A DNA stretch of 64,000 bases from Inquilinus sp. Marseille-Q2685. GTDB taxonomy: Bacteria > Pseudomonadota > Alphaproteobacteria > DSM-16000 > Inquilinaceae. The notes under the pieces were generated by a model. It was given only the letters and a program-made list of their open reading frames with translations, did no database searches and was not told where the DNA came from. Positions 33,862 through 44,585 of the stretch are shown here, in pieces. The stretch spans positions 1,118,001 to 1,182,000 of the forward strand of contig NZ_CAKAKL010000002.1 of assembly GCF_916619195.1 (NCBI RefSeq), in the 5' to 3' direction. The translations under genes and the position numbers were made by a program. Numbering within the stretch: the first letter of the stretch is position 1; each line of letters opens with the position of its first letter.

Positions 33862-34977
33862 TCAGCCAAGAACCAGATCGTCGCGGTGGATCATCTCGTC
33901 CCGGCCGCGATAGCCGAGTATGGCCTCGATCTCGCGGCTCTTGTGGCCGCGGATGCGGTCGGCGTCGTCGGAATCATAGGCCGAGAGGCCGCGCGCCAGC
34001 ACCCGGCCGTCCCCGTCCTTGACCGCGATCGGATCACCGCGGCGGAAGCTGCCCTCGACCGCGGTGACCCCGGCCGGCAGCAGGCTGCGGCCGTCCGCCA
34101 GCGCCCTGGCCGCGCCGGCGTCGATCACCACCGCCCCGACCGGCTTGAGCGAGCCCGCAATCCAGCGCTTGCGGGCGGTGCGCGGCTCCGCCCCCGGCAC
34201 GAACCAGGTGCAGGGCGCGCCGGATTCGATGCGCTTGAGCGGCGCCGCCTCTTTCCCCATGGCGATGACCATGCGGCAGCCGGCGCCCATGGCGATGCGG
34301 GCAGCGACCAGCTTGGTGACCATGCCGCCGGAGGAATAGCCGGGCAGCGCCTCGCCGGCCATCGCCTCGATCTCCGGGGTCAGCTCGTTCACCTCGGGGA
34401 TCAGCGTCGCGGCGGGGGCGCGCTTCGGGGCTGCGGTGTAGAGCCCGTCGATGTCCGACAGCAGCACCAGCGTGTCGGCCGAGATCATCTGCGACACCCG
34501 CGCCGCCAGCCGGTCGTTGTCGCCGAAGCGGATCTCGGCCGTGGCCACCGTGTCGTTCTCGTTGATCACCGGCACCGCGCCGAGGCGCAGCAGCGTCTCG
34601 ATCGTGGCGCGGCCGTTCAGGTGGCGGCGGCGGTCCTCGGTGTCCTGCAGGGTCAGCAGGATCTGGGCCACGGTGATGTCGTGCCGGGCCAGCGTCTCCT
34701 GATAGGCGTGCGCCAGACGGATCTGGCCGGTGGCGGCGGCCGCCTGCTTCTCCTCCAGCCGCAGCGGCCGGCCCTTGAGGCCCAGATGCTCGCGCCCCGC
34801 CGCGATCGAGCCGGAGGAGACGATGATCACCTCCTGCCCGCGGGCGCGGCAGCGGGCGACGTCGTCGGCCAGCGCGTCCAGCCAGGCGCGGCGCAGCTGC
34901 CCCGTGCGTGGGTCGACCAGCAGGGCGGACCCGACCTTGACGACGATGCGGCGGGCCTGGGCGAGGGAAGCGGTCAT
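33862..34977 (-). CDS. proB: Glutamate 5-kinase
   Basis: The 371-residue enzyme makes glutamyl-5-phosphate, the first step of proline synthesis. The amino-acid kinase domain (about 1-260) includes [47 protein letters not shown] and [19 protein letters not shown]; a PUA domain follows (about 280-365; [20 protein letters not shown]). In many Alphaproteobacteria proB directly follows obgE; here four other genes lie between. A GGAT-type weak ribosome site precedes the ATG. Confidence 0.95.
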   Translation of the reverse strand: MTASLAQARRIVVKVGSALLVDPRTGQLRRAWLDALADDVARCRARGQEVIIVSSGSIAAGREHLGLKGRPLRLEEKQAAAATGQIRLAHAYQETLARHDITVAQILLTLQDTEDRRRHLNGRATIETLLRLGAVPVINENDTVATAEIRFGDNDRLAARVSQMISADTLVLLSDIDGLYTAAPKRAPAATLIPEVNELTPEIEAMAGEALPGYSSGGMVTKLVAARIAMGAGCRMVIAMGKEAAPLKRIESGAPCTWFVPGAEPRTARKRWIAGSLKPVGAVVIDAGAARALADGRSLLPAGVTAVEGSFRRGDPIAVKDGDGRVLARGLSAYDSDDADRIRGHKSREIEAILGYRGRDEMIHRDDLVLG

Positions 34978-35132
34978 GACGGGGATTCGGGAGAAGGGTG
35001 GGCGACGAACGAAGAGAGGCTTCTTCCTAGCCTTCCGACCCCACCCGAGCCAAGCCGTTCCGCGACCCGCCCTCCCTTCGCCGCGGCACGGCGGCTATGA
35101 TCCGGCGCCACGCCCGATTCAGAGGAAGAGCC

Positions 35133-35477
35133 ATGACCGGGGACGCGACCGTCCTGCTGTTCTCCTACGGCACGCTGCAGCAGGAGAACGTCCAGCTCTC
35201 CTCCTTCGGCCGCCGGCTCGAAGGCACGCCCGACGCGATGCCCGGCTGGCGCCGGGGCGAGATCGAGATCACCGACCCCGAGGTGATCCGCACCAGCGGC
35301 AAACGCTTCCACCCGATCGTCGAGCGCGGCGAGGCGGCGGACGAGGTGGCGGGGACGGTGTTCCGGATCACCGAGGCCGAGTTGGCCGCCGCCGACGCCT
35401 ATGAGGTGTCGGACTACAAGCGGATCCTGGTGCCGCTGCAATCCGGCCTGGAGGCCTGGGTCTACGTCCGGGCCTGA
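35133..35477 (+). CDS. Gamma-glutamylcyclotransferase (AIG2-like) family protein
   Basis: The 114-residue protein has the AIG2/GGCT signature LLFSYGTLQQENVQLSSFG at its start, with the YGTL loop, then RFHPIVERGEAADEVAGTVF and DAYEVSDYKRILVPL with the conserved acidic residue and Tyr. ATG at 35133 follows AGAGGAAGAG. It is convergent with the PhyH-like gene. These small enzymes act on gamma-glutamyl peptides or remain uncharacterised. Confidence 0.85.
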   Translation: MTGDATVLLFSYGTLQQENVQLSSFGRRLEGTPDAMPGWRRGEIEITDPEVIRTSGKRFHPIVERGEAADEVAGTVFRITEAELAAADAYEVSDYKRILVPLQSGLEAWVYVRA

Positions 35478-35485
35478 CGGCGCCC

Positions 35486-36292
35486 TCAGCCCCGGCCGAG
35501 CGCCTGGCGGATCGCGATCTCGACCGGGGAATAGGCGCCGTCCGGCCGCTCCAGCCGGTAGGGCTCGGCCAGGCCGATCGAGGGTTGCGCCAGGAACCGC
35601 GGCTCGGTGCCGCGATGCCGCTGCGCCGCGTGGATCATGAAGGGGTGGCACAGATAGACCGTGCCGGCCGGGCCGGTCGCCAGCGCCTCCGGCCGGCCGG
35701 CGCCGACCCGCCGGACATCCGGGCTGGCCAGGCCCGCCTCGCCCGCCGGTTCCAGGAACCGGGCCATGTCGAGATGGGAGCCGACCCGCAGCCGCGTCGG
35801 GGCGTCATCCGGGCCGATGTCGGAGAACAGGAACAGCGTCAGCAGCGCCCGGCCGCGCGAGCCGACATTGACACGCCAGGACGAGAAGTCCTGCCGCTCA
35901 TGCGGGTCGCTGCTGTTGCCGGGAAAGCTGACATCGACATGCCAGCCATCGTCTTTCGGGGCCTTGCGCGCCGGGAAGCGGACCGGGAAGGTGCCGAGAT
36001 CGGCGCGCGGCTGCCACCGGCCCTTGCCGACCAGCCGGTCGATGGCGGCGCGCAGGACCGGCGTGTTCGCCGCCTGCCGGAACGGCTCCTGCCCGTACCA
36101 GCCGAGCCGGACGACCGGCTGGGTCCAGGTCCTCCGGTCCTGCGGATCGCAGGGCAGGTCCCGCCACAGGATCGCGCGCCCCTGCTCGGCCAGGTCTCGG
36201 GAAAACGCCCGGTCGATCCGGACGAATCCGTCCGCGATGAACCGCTCCACCTGCGCGTCGTCGAGCGCCGGGCCGGATTGTTCGATGGTCAT
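35486..36292 (-). CDS. Phytanoyl-CoA dioxygenase (PhyH) family protein
   Basis: The 268-residue Fe(II)/2-oxoglutarate oxygenase opens with ALDDAQVERFIADGFVRIDR, the family's N-terminal helix. DDGWHVDVSFPGNS carries the HxD iron pair, and TVYLCHPFMIHAAQRHRG with EPRFLAQPSI carries the distal His and the Arg for 2-oxoglutarate. The substrate is unknown. It stands alone between convergent and tandem genes, with a 139-base gap to the phosphotransferase gene upstream. Confidence 0.82.
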   Translation of the reverse strand: MTIEQSGPALDDAQVERFIADGFVRIDRAFSRDLAEQGRAILWRDLPCDPQDRRTWTQPVVRLGWYGQEPFRQAANTPVLRAAIDRLVGKGRWQPRADLGTFPVRFPARKAPKDDGWHVDVSFPGNSSDPHERQDFSSWRVNVGSRGRALLTLFLFSDIGPDDAPTRLRVGSHLDMARFLEPAGEAGLASPDVRRVGAGRPEALATGPAGTVYLCHPFMIHAAQRHRGTEPRFLAQPSIGLAEPYRLERPDGAYSPVEIAIRQALGRG

Positions 36293-36431
36293 AGAAGCTC
36301 CTCTCCGCCGCCCTTCGACGGCATCGCTGTCCGATCCTCCTCGTGGCTGCTGTCAGAGGCCGGGGGGACGGAGCCGGATGGCGGAGAGAATCATCATAGC
36401 CGCAGGATAACGCATCCGGCAGGCGATGGAA

Positions 36432-37301
36432 TCAGGCTGTGGCGAAATACCGTTCGGCCCCGGCCACGCCGTCGGCGAGCGCCCCCTCGTTCCGGTGATC
36501 GAGGCCGAACAGGATGTCGAGCAGCGGGAAGGTGGCGCGGTAGAAGGCGATCCGCCCGGCCATCGCCGGCAGGCCTGGATAGTGCGGCTGCAATCGGCGC
36601 AGGACCTCATCGCCCAGCCCAGCGGCCAGGCTGGCGAGATCGTAGGCCGGGTCGCCCAGGCCGCATCCGGCGAAGTCGATGATGCCGGTGACGCGGCTGC
36701 GGTCGGCCAGGATGTTGCCGGTGCCGAAATCGCCGTGGATCACCGCCACGGGCAGGTCGCCCGCGCGCCCGGCGAAACGGCGGAAGGCCGCATCGACGGC
36801 TGATCGCGTGGTCGGCGACAGGCGCGGCAGCACGTCGGCCGGCAGCCGCGACGCCAGCTCCTGCCAGGTGTCCTCCCGCCGTCCGTCGCCGACCACCTCG
36901 GCCGGCAGGCCGTGCAGGCTGCGCAAGAAAATGGCCAGGGCCAAGGCCAGGCGCTCCCGGTCCGCCTCGCCGAAGCCGTCGAGGGAGTGGAACGGCTCGC
37001 CCGGAAGGCGGTCATGGACGGCGATGGCGCCGATCCCGCTCTCGATGACCCGGACATCGGGGATCGCGATCGGCAGGGCCGGCCGCAGGCGTCCCAGCAG
37101 CCCGGCCTCGCGCCGCAGCGCCGCCTCCGCCCCGGCATGGCGCGGGACGCGCACGATCCGGTCACCGAAATCGAGCACCCGGTTGTTCTGGCCGGCCTCG
37201 ACGATGGTCGCGGAGGTGGATCGCGACCCAATCAGGGCTGCAAGCTCGGCGAGGGGCAACCCGTCAAGCGAGACGCCTGAGCTCTGGTCCGAGACGATCA
37301 T
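36432..37301 (-). CDS. Aminoglycoside phosphotransferase (APH) family kinase
   Basis: The 289-residue protein has the APH fold: an N-terminal lobe with ATIVEAGQNNRVLDFGDRIV, the Brenner motif VIHGDFGTGNILADRSRVTG (catalytic Asp) and IIDFAGCGLGDPAYDLASLA (metal Asp) near residues 190-220. Family members phosphorylate antibiotics, homoserine, choline or other small molecules; nothing here marks this one as a resistance enzyme. It starts 3 bases after the GNAT gene, so the two are cotranscribed with obgE. Confidence 0.82.
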   Translation of the reverse strand: MIVSDQSSGVSLDGLPLAELAALIGSRSTSATIVEAGQNNRVLDFGDRIVRVPRHAGAEAALRREAGLLGRLRPALPIAIPDVRVIESGIGAIAVHDRLPGEPFHSLDGFGEADRERLALALAIFLRSLHGLPAEVVGDGRREDTWQELASRLPADVLPRLSPTTRSAVDAAFRRFAGRAGDLPVAVIHGDFGTGNILADRSRVTGIIDFAGCGLGDPAYDLASLAAGLGDEVLRRLQPHYPGLPAMAGRIAFYRATFPLLDILFGLDHRNEGALADGVAGAERYFATA

Positions 37302-37304
37302 CGT

Positions 37305-39230
<1,926 letters not shown>

Positions 39231-39245
39231 CTGTCGATCTCCTCT

Positions 39246-39560
39246 TTACGCGCCGGCGATGGCGGTGATCTTGAGCACCGTCAGGTCCTGGCGGTGGCCC
39301 TTCTTCCGCCGATAGTTCTGGCGGCGCTTCTTCTTGAAGATGATGACCTTCGGGCCGCGGGTCTGCTCGACCACCTCGGCGGTGACCGACGCACCGGCCA
39401 GAACGGGGGTGCCGATCTTGACGGCGCCGTCGCCGCCGACCATCAGCACGTCCTCGAGGGTGATGGAGGCACCCGGCTCGGCGTCGAGACGCTCGACCGT
39501 GACAAGCTGGTCCGGAGCAACCCGGTACTGTTTCCCGCCCGTGCGGATGACTGCGAACAT
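39246..39560 (-). CDS. rplU: 50S ribosomal protein L21
   Basis: The 104-residue protein starts [20 protein letters not shown] and includes [20 protein letters not shown] with the RNA-binding basic stretch. ATG at 39560 is the expected start; an upstream in-frame TTG at 39566 is not needed. It forms an operon with rpmA, and its leader contains two hairpins and a U-tract. Confidence 0.97.
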   Translation of the reverse strand: MFAVIRTGGKQYRVAPDQLVTVERLDAEPGASITLEDVLMVGGDGAVKIGTPVLAGASVTAEVVEQTRGPKVIIFKKKRRQNYRRKKGHRQDLTVLKITAIAGA

Positions 39561-39581
39561 GGTCAAGCTGCCGTCGACTGG

Positions 39582-39654
39582 GAGGACGCCCCTTGCGGAT
39601 CGTCCTCAGGTGATCAAAAACAGGCACGGGTGCCAGCCGGAACCAGCACCCGTG
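39582..39654 (-). promoter_or_regulatory. Structured rplU leader with attenuator-like terminator hairpin
   Basis: Reading on the minus strand, CACGGGTGC pairs with GCACCCGTG (39654-39625, nine pairs, 12-base loop), followed by CCTGTTTTT (U-tract at 39620-39616), then a second hairpin GAGGACG/CGTCCTC (39607-39582) just before the rplU start. A terminator placed before the first gene of a ribosomal protein operon suggests premature termination control. The only upstream RNA gene, tRNA-Ser, is on the other strand. Confidence 0.55.
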
Positions 39655-39818
39655 TCCGTGAACGCGGCACTATAGTCAGGCGCGCCGGCGTGTCAACGGC
39701 GGAATGCGAGGCCCGGAGTTTTGCCTCCGCAATCGACGCTTGCATGGTGGAACGCTCTCCACTATGGTCCGCGCCGGCCACGCGGAGGGGGTCCTGGAGA
39801 CCCCCGCCATGCCTCTGC

Positions 39819-39908
<90 letters not shown>

Positions 39909-40111
39909 AACACCGCCGGTTGCCCTCTATGATGCGATATTGCCGCCGATCACCGCATCATCGAGCGGCGCTGAAAGCCGATAATTCTACCGCTACGACC
40001 TAACATATCTTTAAGATCAGCAACGGTAGCAAGCGACCTCATCGCGGACATTGGCACCGCTTGGCTCACTGACTACAAGCAGAATCACAATATAATATAA
40101 GGACGATGGCG

Positions 40112-40540
40112 ATGGCGATGTCCGTAGTTCTGGACGAGGGACCGTTCTTTCACGGCACAATCGCGGATTTGCGCGCGGGTGATTTCCTCACAGCAGGATA
40201 TCGGTCGAACTATCGTCCTGAAGTAGTGATGAACCACATCTACTTCACTGCCATTGTGGACGGTGCCGGGCTTGCCGCTGAAATCGCGGCGGAACTCACC
40301 GGCGGCGGCGCGGTTCAGCGTGTTTACGCCGTAGAGCCGACCGGGACATTCGAGAACGACCCGAACGTGACCGACAAGAAATTTCCCGGCAATCCCACTC
40401 GGTCATATCGCAGCAGCGCACCGCTCAAGGTCATTGGCGAAATCACGCATTGGACCAGATTGACGCCCGAAGCACTACAGGTGTGGAGAGAACGACTGAC
40501 CGCACTGCGCTCAGACGAACGAGGCGAAATCATCAACTGA
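40112..40540 (+). CDS. arr: NAD+-rifampin ADP-ribosyltransferase (Arr)
   Basis: The 142-residue enzyme inactivates rifamycins by adding ADP-ribose from NAD+. DEGPFFHGTIADLRAGDFLT and GYRSNYRPEVVMNHIYFTA at the start, and ENDPNVTDKKFPGNPTRSYR in the middle, are Arr signatures containing the His, Tyr and Asp of the active site. ATGs occur at 40106, 40112 and 40118; 40112 has AAGGA at the best distance (8 bases). The GC content of gene and flanks is lower than in neighbours, and it lies close to a tRNA-Ser gene, which together suggest acquisition. Confidence 0.92.
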   Translation: MAMSVVLDEGPFFHGTIADLRAGDFLTAGYRSNYRPEVVMNHIYFTAIVDGAGLAAEIAAELTGGGAVQRVYAVEPTGTFENDPNVTDKKFPGNPTRSYRSSAPLKVIGEITHWTRLTPEALQVWRERLTALRSDERGEIIN

Positions 40541-40558
40541 TGCGTGGCCCCCACGCAT
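40540..40558 (+). terminator. Hairpin at the end of arr
   Basis: ATGCGTGG-CCC-CCACGCAT is a perfect eight-pair stem that overlaps the last base of the stop codon. Only a weak T-run (CTTGTGCTCATT) follows. The rest of the gap to 40787 shows no gene. Confidence 0.6.
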
Positions 40559-40787
40559 CTTGTGCTCATTACGTGATCGAATCGCTAAAAGAAGACGATC
40601 AGCAAGCGCCCCATTGTAGCCATTCGCTCTTACCTTAATTTTGTAGGGCTATAGCGTAGACGTAGTTCTCCGTTTCATCGGGCGTGGCCCGCCATTTCCC
40701 GCCGCATGCCGCCTTCCCGGCTCAACCTCGCAGCGGGTACGCCAGCGCAGCAATCACGGCGACGCCGGGCGCCCTCCTCATCCAAAG

Positions 40788-41399
40788 TCAGACCGACGTT
40801 CCGGCCCCTCTGGAACGACCGGCTGGCCACGTGGAAAGCGCTTGCTCGGCGACAGCCTCCAGCATGTCGCGGCTGAAGCCGGCCTTGGCCTGCACCGCCA
40901 TGCCGTGAGCGACAGCCATCACGAAAGCCGCAAGGGCATCGGATTTGGCCGTCTCCGGCAAGTCGCCTTCGGCCTTCGCCCGTTCGAAGCGCTCACGAAG
41001 CCGCGCCTGACCCGCCGCGCGAAACTCTATCAGCGCCTGTCGCACGGGTTCCGCTTCATCCGATCCCGCCAGGGCCCCGTTGATGCCGAAACACCCCGGA
41101 TGGTCGGGATAGCGCGTGTTGAGGTCGGCTGCATTGTACAGGATGTGCGCGGCAACCTGGCGTGCCGTGGGGAGTTGCAGCGCCTCCGGCATGTAACCCA
41201 GGAATCGCTCCTCGTAGCGGGCCAGGGCCCGGCGGAAGAGTGCTTCCTTGTTGCCGAATGCAGAATAGAGGGCGGGCCTCTCCACGCCGGCAGCCTCGGT
41301 CAGGTCGGTGTAGGAAGCGCCCTCGTAGCCCTTGCGCCAGAAGACGCACAGCACGGCGTCGAGCGCCTTCTCCACGTCAAATTCGCGATGGCGGCCCAT
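40788..41399 (-). CDS. TetR-family transcriptional regulator
   Basis: The 203-residue repressor has the N-terminal helix-turn-helix (FDVEKALDAVLCVFWRKGYE, SYTDLTEAAGVERPALYSAF) typical of the TetR/AcrR group, and an all-helical ligand domain with the TetR_C motif HPGCFGINGALAGSD. It is divergent from an SDR gene, and the shared gap contains two related palindromes, so it probably represses itself and the SDR until a ligand binds. Confidence 0.9.
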   Translation of the reverse strand: MGRHREFDVEKALDAVLCVFWRKGYEGASYTDLTEAAGVERPALYSAFGNKEALFRRALARYEERFLGYMPEALQLPTARQVAAHILYNAADLNTRYPDHPGCFGINGALAGSDEAEPVRQALIEFRAAGQARLRERFERAKAEGDLPETAKSDALAAFVMAVAHGMAVQAKAGFSRDMLEAVAEQALSTWPAGRSRGAGTSV

Positions 41400-41420
41400 C
41401 AGCCCAGCCCAGCTTTTTCA

Positions 41421-41495
41421 TAATGGCCATTACTAAACCGCTTGACAGCCTCCCGTCCAGATTTCATACCAACCGTTATCGTAATGGCTGTTACG
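41421..41495. promoter_or_regulatory. Two TetR-type operators between tetR-like and SDR genes
   Basis: TAATGGCCATTA (41421-41432) is a perfect palindrome and CGTAATGGCTGTTACG (41480-41495) a near-perfect one. They share TAATGGC..TTA, and their centres are 61 bases apart, one near each divergent gene. Confidence 0.65.
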
Positions 41496-41552
41496 AATCA
41501 GCCGCTCGCTCGGGTCGGGCGGCGCCCTGATCGCCACACGGAAGAGATCCTC

Positions 41553-42308
41553 ATGTCCAACATGTTGAAGGGTAAGGTCGCTCTCGTTACCGGCGGCTCT
41601 CGCGGGCTCGGCGCTGCCGCGGCGGAGGCCCTGGCCGACCAGGGGGCGGACGTTGCGATCAGCTACGTCGCGTCGGCCGAGAAGGCCGAAGCCGTGGTCG
41701 AGACGCTGAAGGCGAAGGGCGTCCGAGCCCTCGCGATCCGGAGCGACCAGGCCGACACGGCCGCGGCCAAGCCGCTGGTCGAGACGGTGTCGGCGCATTT
41801 CGGCAAGCTCGACATCCTCGTCAACAACGCGGCGATCGCGGTGCAGGGCAAGACGGTCGACGACCCCGATCTCGACACGGTCAATCTCGATCGCCAGTGG
41901 CAGATCAACGTCATGGGCGCGGTGGCGACCACGCGCGCGGCGGCACCGGTGCTGCCGGATGGCGGCCGGATCATCTTCATCGGCTCCCTCCTGGGCAGCC
42001 GCATCCCGTTCGCCGGCGTCGCCGACTATGCGGGAACCAAGGCTGCCATCGCCGGCTATGCGAAGGGCGTCGCCCGCGATCTCGGCGGACGCAACATCAC
42101 GGTCAACGTCATCCAGCCCGGCATCATGCCGACCGACATGGCGGCAGAGGTGCGCGACAAGCTCCCCGACGCGATCATGGACCTGCACCCCATCCGTCGG
42201 ATCGCGACGCTCGAGGAAGTGTCGGCCCTCGTCTGCTTTCTGGCGGGGCCGAACGGGGGCTACATCACCGGCGGCGTGATCGACGTGGCCGGCGGCCTGC
42301 AGGTCTGA
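41553..42308 (+). CDS. SDR family oxidoreductase
   Basis: The 251-residue enzyme has GKVALVTGGSRGLGAAAAEA for NAD(P) binding, ILVNNAAI, the catalytic Ser in IIFIGSLLGS, and DYAGTKAAIAGYAKGVARDL with Tyr and Lys of the active site. The ATG at 41553 lies after GAAGAGA; a longer frame upstream would cover the operator. It is divergent from, and probably controlled by, the TetR-family gene. The substrate is unknown. Confidence 0.88.
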   Translation: MSNMLKGKVALVTGGSRGLGAAAAEALADQGADVAISYVASAEKAEAVVETLKAKGVRALAIRSDQADTAAAKPLVETVSAHFGKLDILVNNAAIAVQGKTVDDPDLDTVNLDRQWQINVMGAVATTRAAAPVLPDGGRIIFIGSLLGSRIPFAGVADYAGTKAAIAGYAKGVARDLGGRNITVNVIQPGIMPTDMAAEVRDKLPDAIMDLHPIRRIATLEEVSALVCFLAGPNGGYITGGVIDVAGGLQV

Positions 42309-42346
42309 GCGTCGAGGGGCCAGTCCCAGAAGACAAGAACTCTCGA

Positions 42347-42393
42347 CCAGACGGCTCCCGGAAGCGTGCCGAAGGGCACCGGGAGCCGTCTGG
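42347..42393 (+). terminator. Strong hairpin after the SDR gene
   Basis: CCAGACGGCTCCCGG pairs perfectly with CCGGGAGCCGTCTGG across a 17-base loop. It lies 39 bases after the SDR stop. There is no long T-run, so termination is likely but not certain. Confidence 0.6.
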
Positions 42394-42432
42394 TTCGTGG
42401 AACCGGCGCCCGCCCCATGCGGTTTTCCGGGC

Positions 42433-42681
42433 ATGACGAAATGCCGAGATCCGCATGACTGGACCATCCTCCCCTCCGGCCAGGGCGGAGGATCGGTGAG
42501 CTGCGGCGCCTATCGCGGCTGGTACAAGAAGAACAGCCAGGGCGCCATTCAGATCACCTGGACCGACGGCCCCGAGGAGGGGCCGCCCACCGACGTCCAG
42601 CGTGCCGCCAACGAGGCCTGCGCCCGGGCCGATGACGGGCGCCAGGCGAGCAAGTCCGGCCGCCTGGACGCGGGGGGATGA
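42433..42681 (+). CDS. Hypothetical small protein
   Basis: This 82-residue frame (MTKCRDPHDWTILPSGQGG...) uses codons in the same high-GC way as its neighbours but matches no family I know. It has Cys at residues 4 and 24 and one more near residue 63, no signal peptide and no membrane segment. There is no good ribosome site. It fills the gap between the SDR hairpin and the convergent epimerase gene. It could be a chance frame. Confidence 0.4.
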   Translation: MTKCRDPHDWTILPSGQGGGSVSCGAYRGWYKKNSQGAIQITWTDGPEEGPPTDVQRAANEACARADDGRQASKSGRLDAGG

Positions 42682-42739
42682 GGCCCCGCCCCTCCCCGCC
42701 GCGGATGTTCGAGCGCGGCCCCAGCGGCCGCGCTGCCCG

Positions 42740-43636
42740 TCAGCCCCCGAAATAGGCCGGCCGGGCGATATCGGCGATCAGGCCGGGCTGCTCCGGCGCC
42801 CAGCCCAGCAGCGCGCGGGTCCGCTCGCTCGAGGTCGGGACGTCCATCCCGACGAACATCGCGAACCAGCCGAAATGCTCCCTCGCCTGCTCGGGAGACA
42901 GGCCGGCCACCGGCACGCCCAGGCGGCGGCCGATCACCGCGGCGATCTCCCGGAACGGCACGCCCTCCTCCGCCATCGCGTGATAGCGGGCGCCGGCGGT
43001 GACGCCGCGCTCCAGCGCCAGGCGGTAGACCCGGGCGGCATCGAGCCGGTGCGCGGCGGGCCAACGGTTGAGGCCATCGCCGACCATGGCCGACACGCCC
43101 TTCTCCCGCGCCAGCCGGATCAGGATCGGCACGAAGCCATGGTCGCCGTCGCCATGGACCGACGGCGGCAGCCGCACCGTCGCGGCCCGCACGCCCCGCG
43201 CTACCAGATCCGCGGCCGCCGCCTCGGACAGGCGGTGATAGGTGGCCGAGTTGGGGAGAGGCGGATCCTCCTCGGTCCCGACCGGGCCCCGCGGCACGAT
43301 CAGGGCGCCGGAGGTGACCAGCAGCGGGCGGTCGGAGCCGGCGAGCGCGTCGCCGATCGCCGCGATGGCGCGGCCGTCGATCTCGCAGCTTTCCTGGAAC
43401 TTCGAGAAATCGTGGATGAAGCCGGTGTGGATCACGGCATCGGCCTCGGCGGCACCCCGGCGCAGGCTGCCGGGGTCGCGAAGGTCGCCGCGATGCGGCT
43501 GGGCGCCCGCGGCGAGAAGGGACTCGGCGCCTGCGTCGGAGCGGGTCAGGCCGAGAACCTGATGGCCCGCGCCGATCAGGTCCTGAACGACGGCGGAGCC
43601 GACGAAGCCGGTGGCGCCGGTGACGAAGACACGCAT
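42740..43636 (-). CDS. NAD-dependent epimerase/dehydratase-like extended SDR
   Basis: The 298-residue protein has the N-terminal cofactor motif [20 protein letters not shown] and an extended-SDR layout with [25 protein letters not shown] and [16 protein letters not shown]. The catalytic YxxxK is degenerate: the text reads YHRLSE with no Lys. It may be a reductase that uses a different proton donor. It is divergent from an XRE-type regulator with a clean palindrome between them. Confidence 0.82.
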   Translation of the reverse strand: MRVFVTGATGFVGSAVVQDLIGAGHQVLGLTRSDAGAESLLAAGAQPHRGDLRDPGSLRRGAAEADAVIHTGFIHDFSKFQESCEIDGRAIAAIGDALAGSDRPLLVTSGALIVPRGPVGTEEDPPLPNSATYHRLSEAAAADLVARGVRAATVRLPPSVHGDGDHGFVPILIRLAREKGVSAMVGDGLNRWPAAHRLDAARVYRLALERGVTAGARYHAMAEEGVPFREIAAVIGRRLGVPVAGLSPEQAREHFGWFAMFVGMDVPTSSERTRALLGWAPEQPGLIADIARPAYFGG

Positions 43637-43704
43637 GGGAAAGCCTTTTGTTGAAGGACGGAGGCAACCGTCTCTCCCATGTGGTATCCTGGTAAAGACG
43701 TGAC

Positions 43705-43720
43705 ATTATACTGGTATAAT
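43705..43720. promoter_or_regulatory. Perfect palindrome ATTATACTGGTATAAT between epimerase and XRE-type regulator
   Basis: Seven-base arms surround TG. It sits 16 bases before the regulator start; a related sequence, GGTATCCTGGTA, starts at 43683. It is probably the operator of the regulator at 43737 controlling both genes, and may overlap the -10 box. Confidence 0.65.
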
Positions 43721-43736
43721 TGTTAACAGGCTCGGC

Positions 43737-44576
43737 ATGCCGGTCGCGAACGACAATCCGTTGGGAACCTATCTGAAGGATCGCCGCGCGAAGCTCGATC
43801 CGGCGGCCTTCGGCCTCTCCGGGCCACGCCGGCGCACGCCCGGCCTGCGCCGGGAAGAGGTGGCCCAGCGCGCCAACATCAGCGCGACCTGGTACACATG
43901 GCTCGAGCAGGGCCGGGGCGGCGCGCCCTCGGCCGATGTGCTCGACCGGATCGCCCGCGCCCTGATGCTGACGGATGTCGAGCGCGAGCACCTCTTCCTG
44001 CTCGGCCTCGGCCGCCCGCCCGCGGTCCGCTACCAGACCACCGAAGGCGTCACGCCGCGGCTGCAGCGCGTGCTCGACGCGCTGACGCTCAGCCCGGCCC
44101 TGGTGAAGACCGCCACCTGGGATGTCGTCGCCTGGAACCGGGCCGCGGCGGCGGTGCTGACGGACTACGGAGCGCTGCCGCCCGAGCAGCGCAACATCCT
44201 GCGCCTGATCTTCCTCGATCCCCGCGTCCGGGCCGCCCAGTTCGACTGGGACGGCGTGGCCCGGTTCGTGGTGGCCGCGTTCCGGGCGGATGCGGCGCGG
44301 GCCGGGGCCACGGCCAAAGTGGAGGCCCTGGTGGACGAGCTCTGCCGGCTCAGCCCCGAATTCGAGGCGATGTGGCGCGACAACGATGTCCGCAGCTACG
44401 GCGAGGGCATCAAGCGCCTGCGGCATCCGCTCGCCGGGCCGATCGCCTTCGAATTCTCGGCCTTCGGCGTGGACGGCCGGCCCGATCTCGGCATGATCGT
44501 CTACAATCCGGCGACGCCGGACGATGCCGACCGGATCAGGTCTCTCATCGGGTCGCAGAGCGCCGCGCCGGCCTGA
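43737..44576 (+). CDS. XRE-family helix-turn-helix regulator with MmyB-like ligand domain
   Basis: The 279-residue regulator begins with a helix-turn-helix (LGTYLKDRRAKLDPAAFGL, RRTPGLRREEVAQRANISAT and WYTWLEQGR) and continues with the MmyB-like domain that binds a fatty-acid-like ligand (ALVKTATWDVVAWNRAAAAV, ILRLIFLDPRVRA, FEFSAFGVDGRPDLGMIVYN). Such proteins usually control an adjacent divergent SDR-type gene, exactly the arrangement here. Confidence 0.88.
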   Translation: MPVANDNPLGTYLKDRRAKLDPAAFGLSGPRRRTPGLRREEVAQRANISATWYTWLEQGRGGAPSADVLDRIARALMLTDVEREHLFLLGLGRPPAVRYQTTEGVTPRLQRVLDALTLSPALVKTATWDVVAWNRAAAAVLTDYGALPPEQRNILRLIFLDPRVRAAQFDWDGVARFVVAAFRADAARAGATAKVEALVDELCRLSPEFEAMWRDNDVRSYGEGIKRLRHPLAGPIAFEFSAFGVDGRPDLGMIVYNPATPDDADRIRSLIGSQSAAPA

Positions 44577-44585
44577 TCACCGAAT

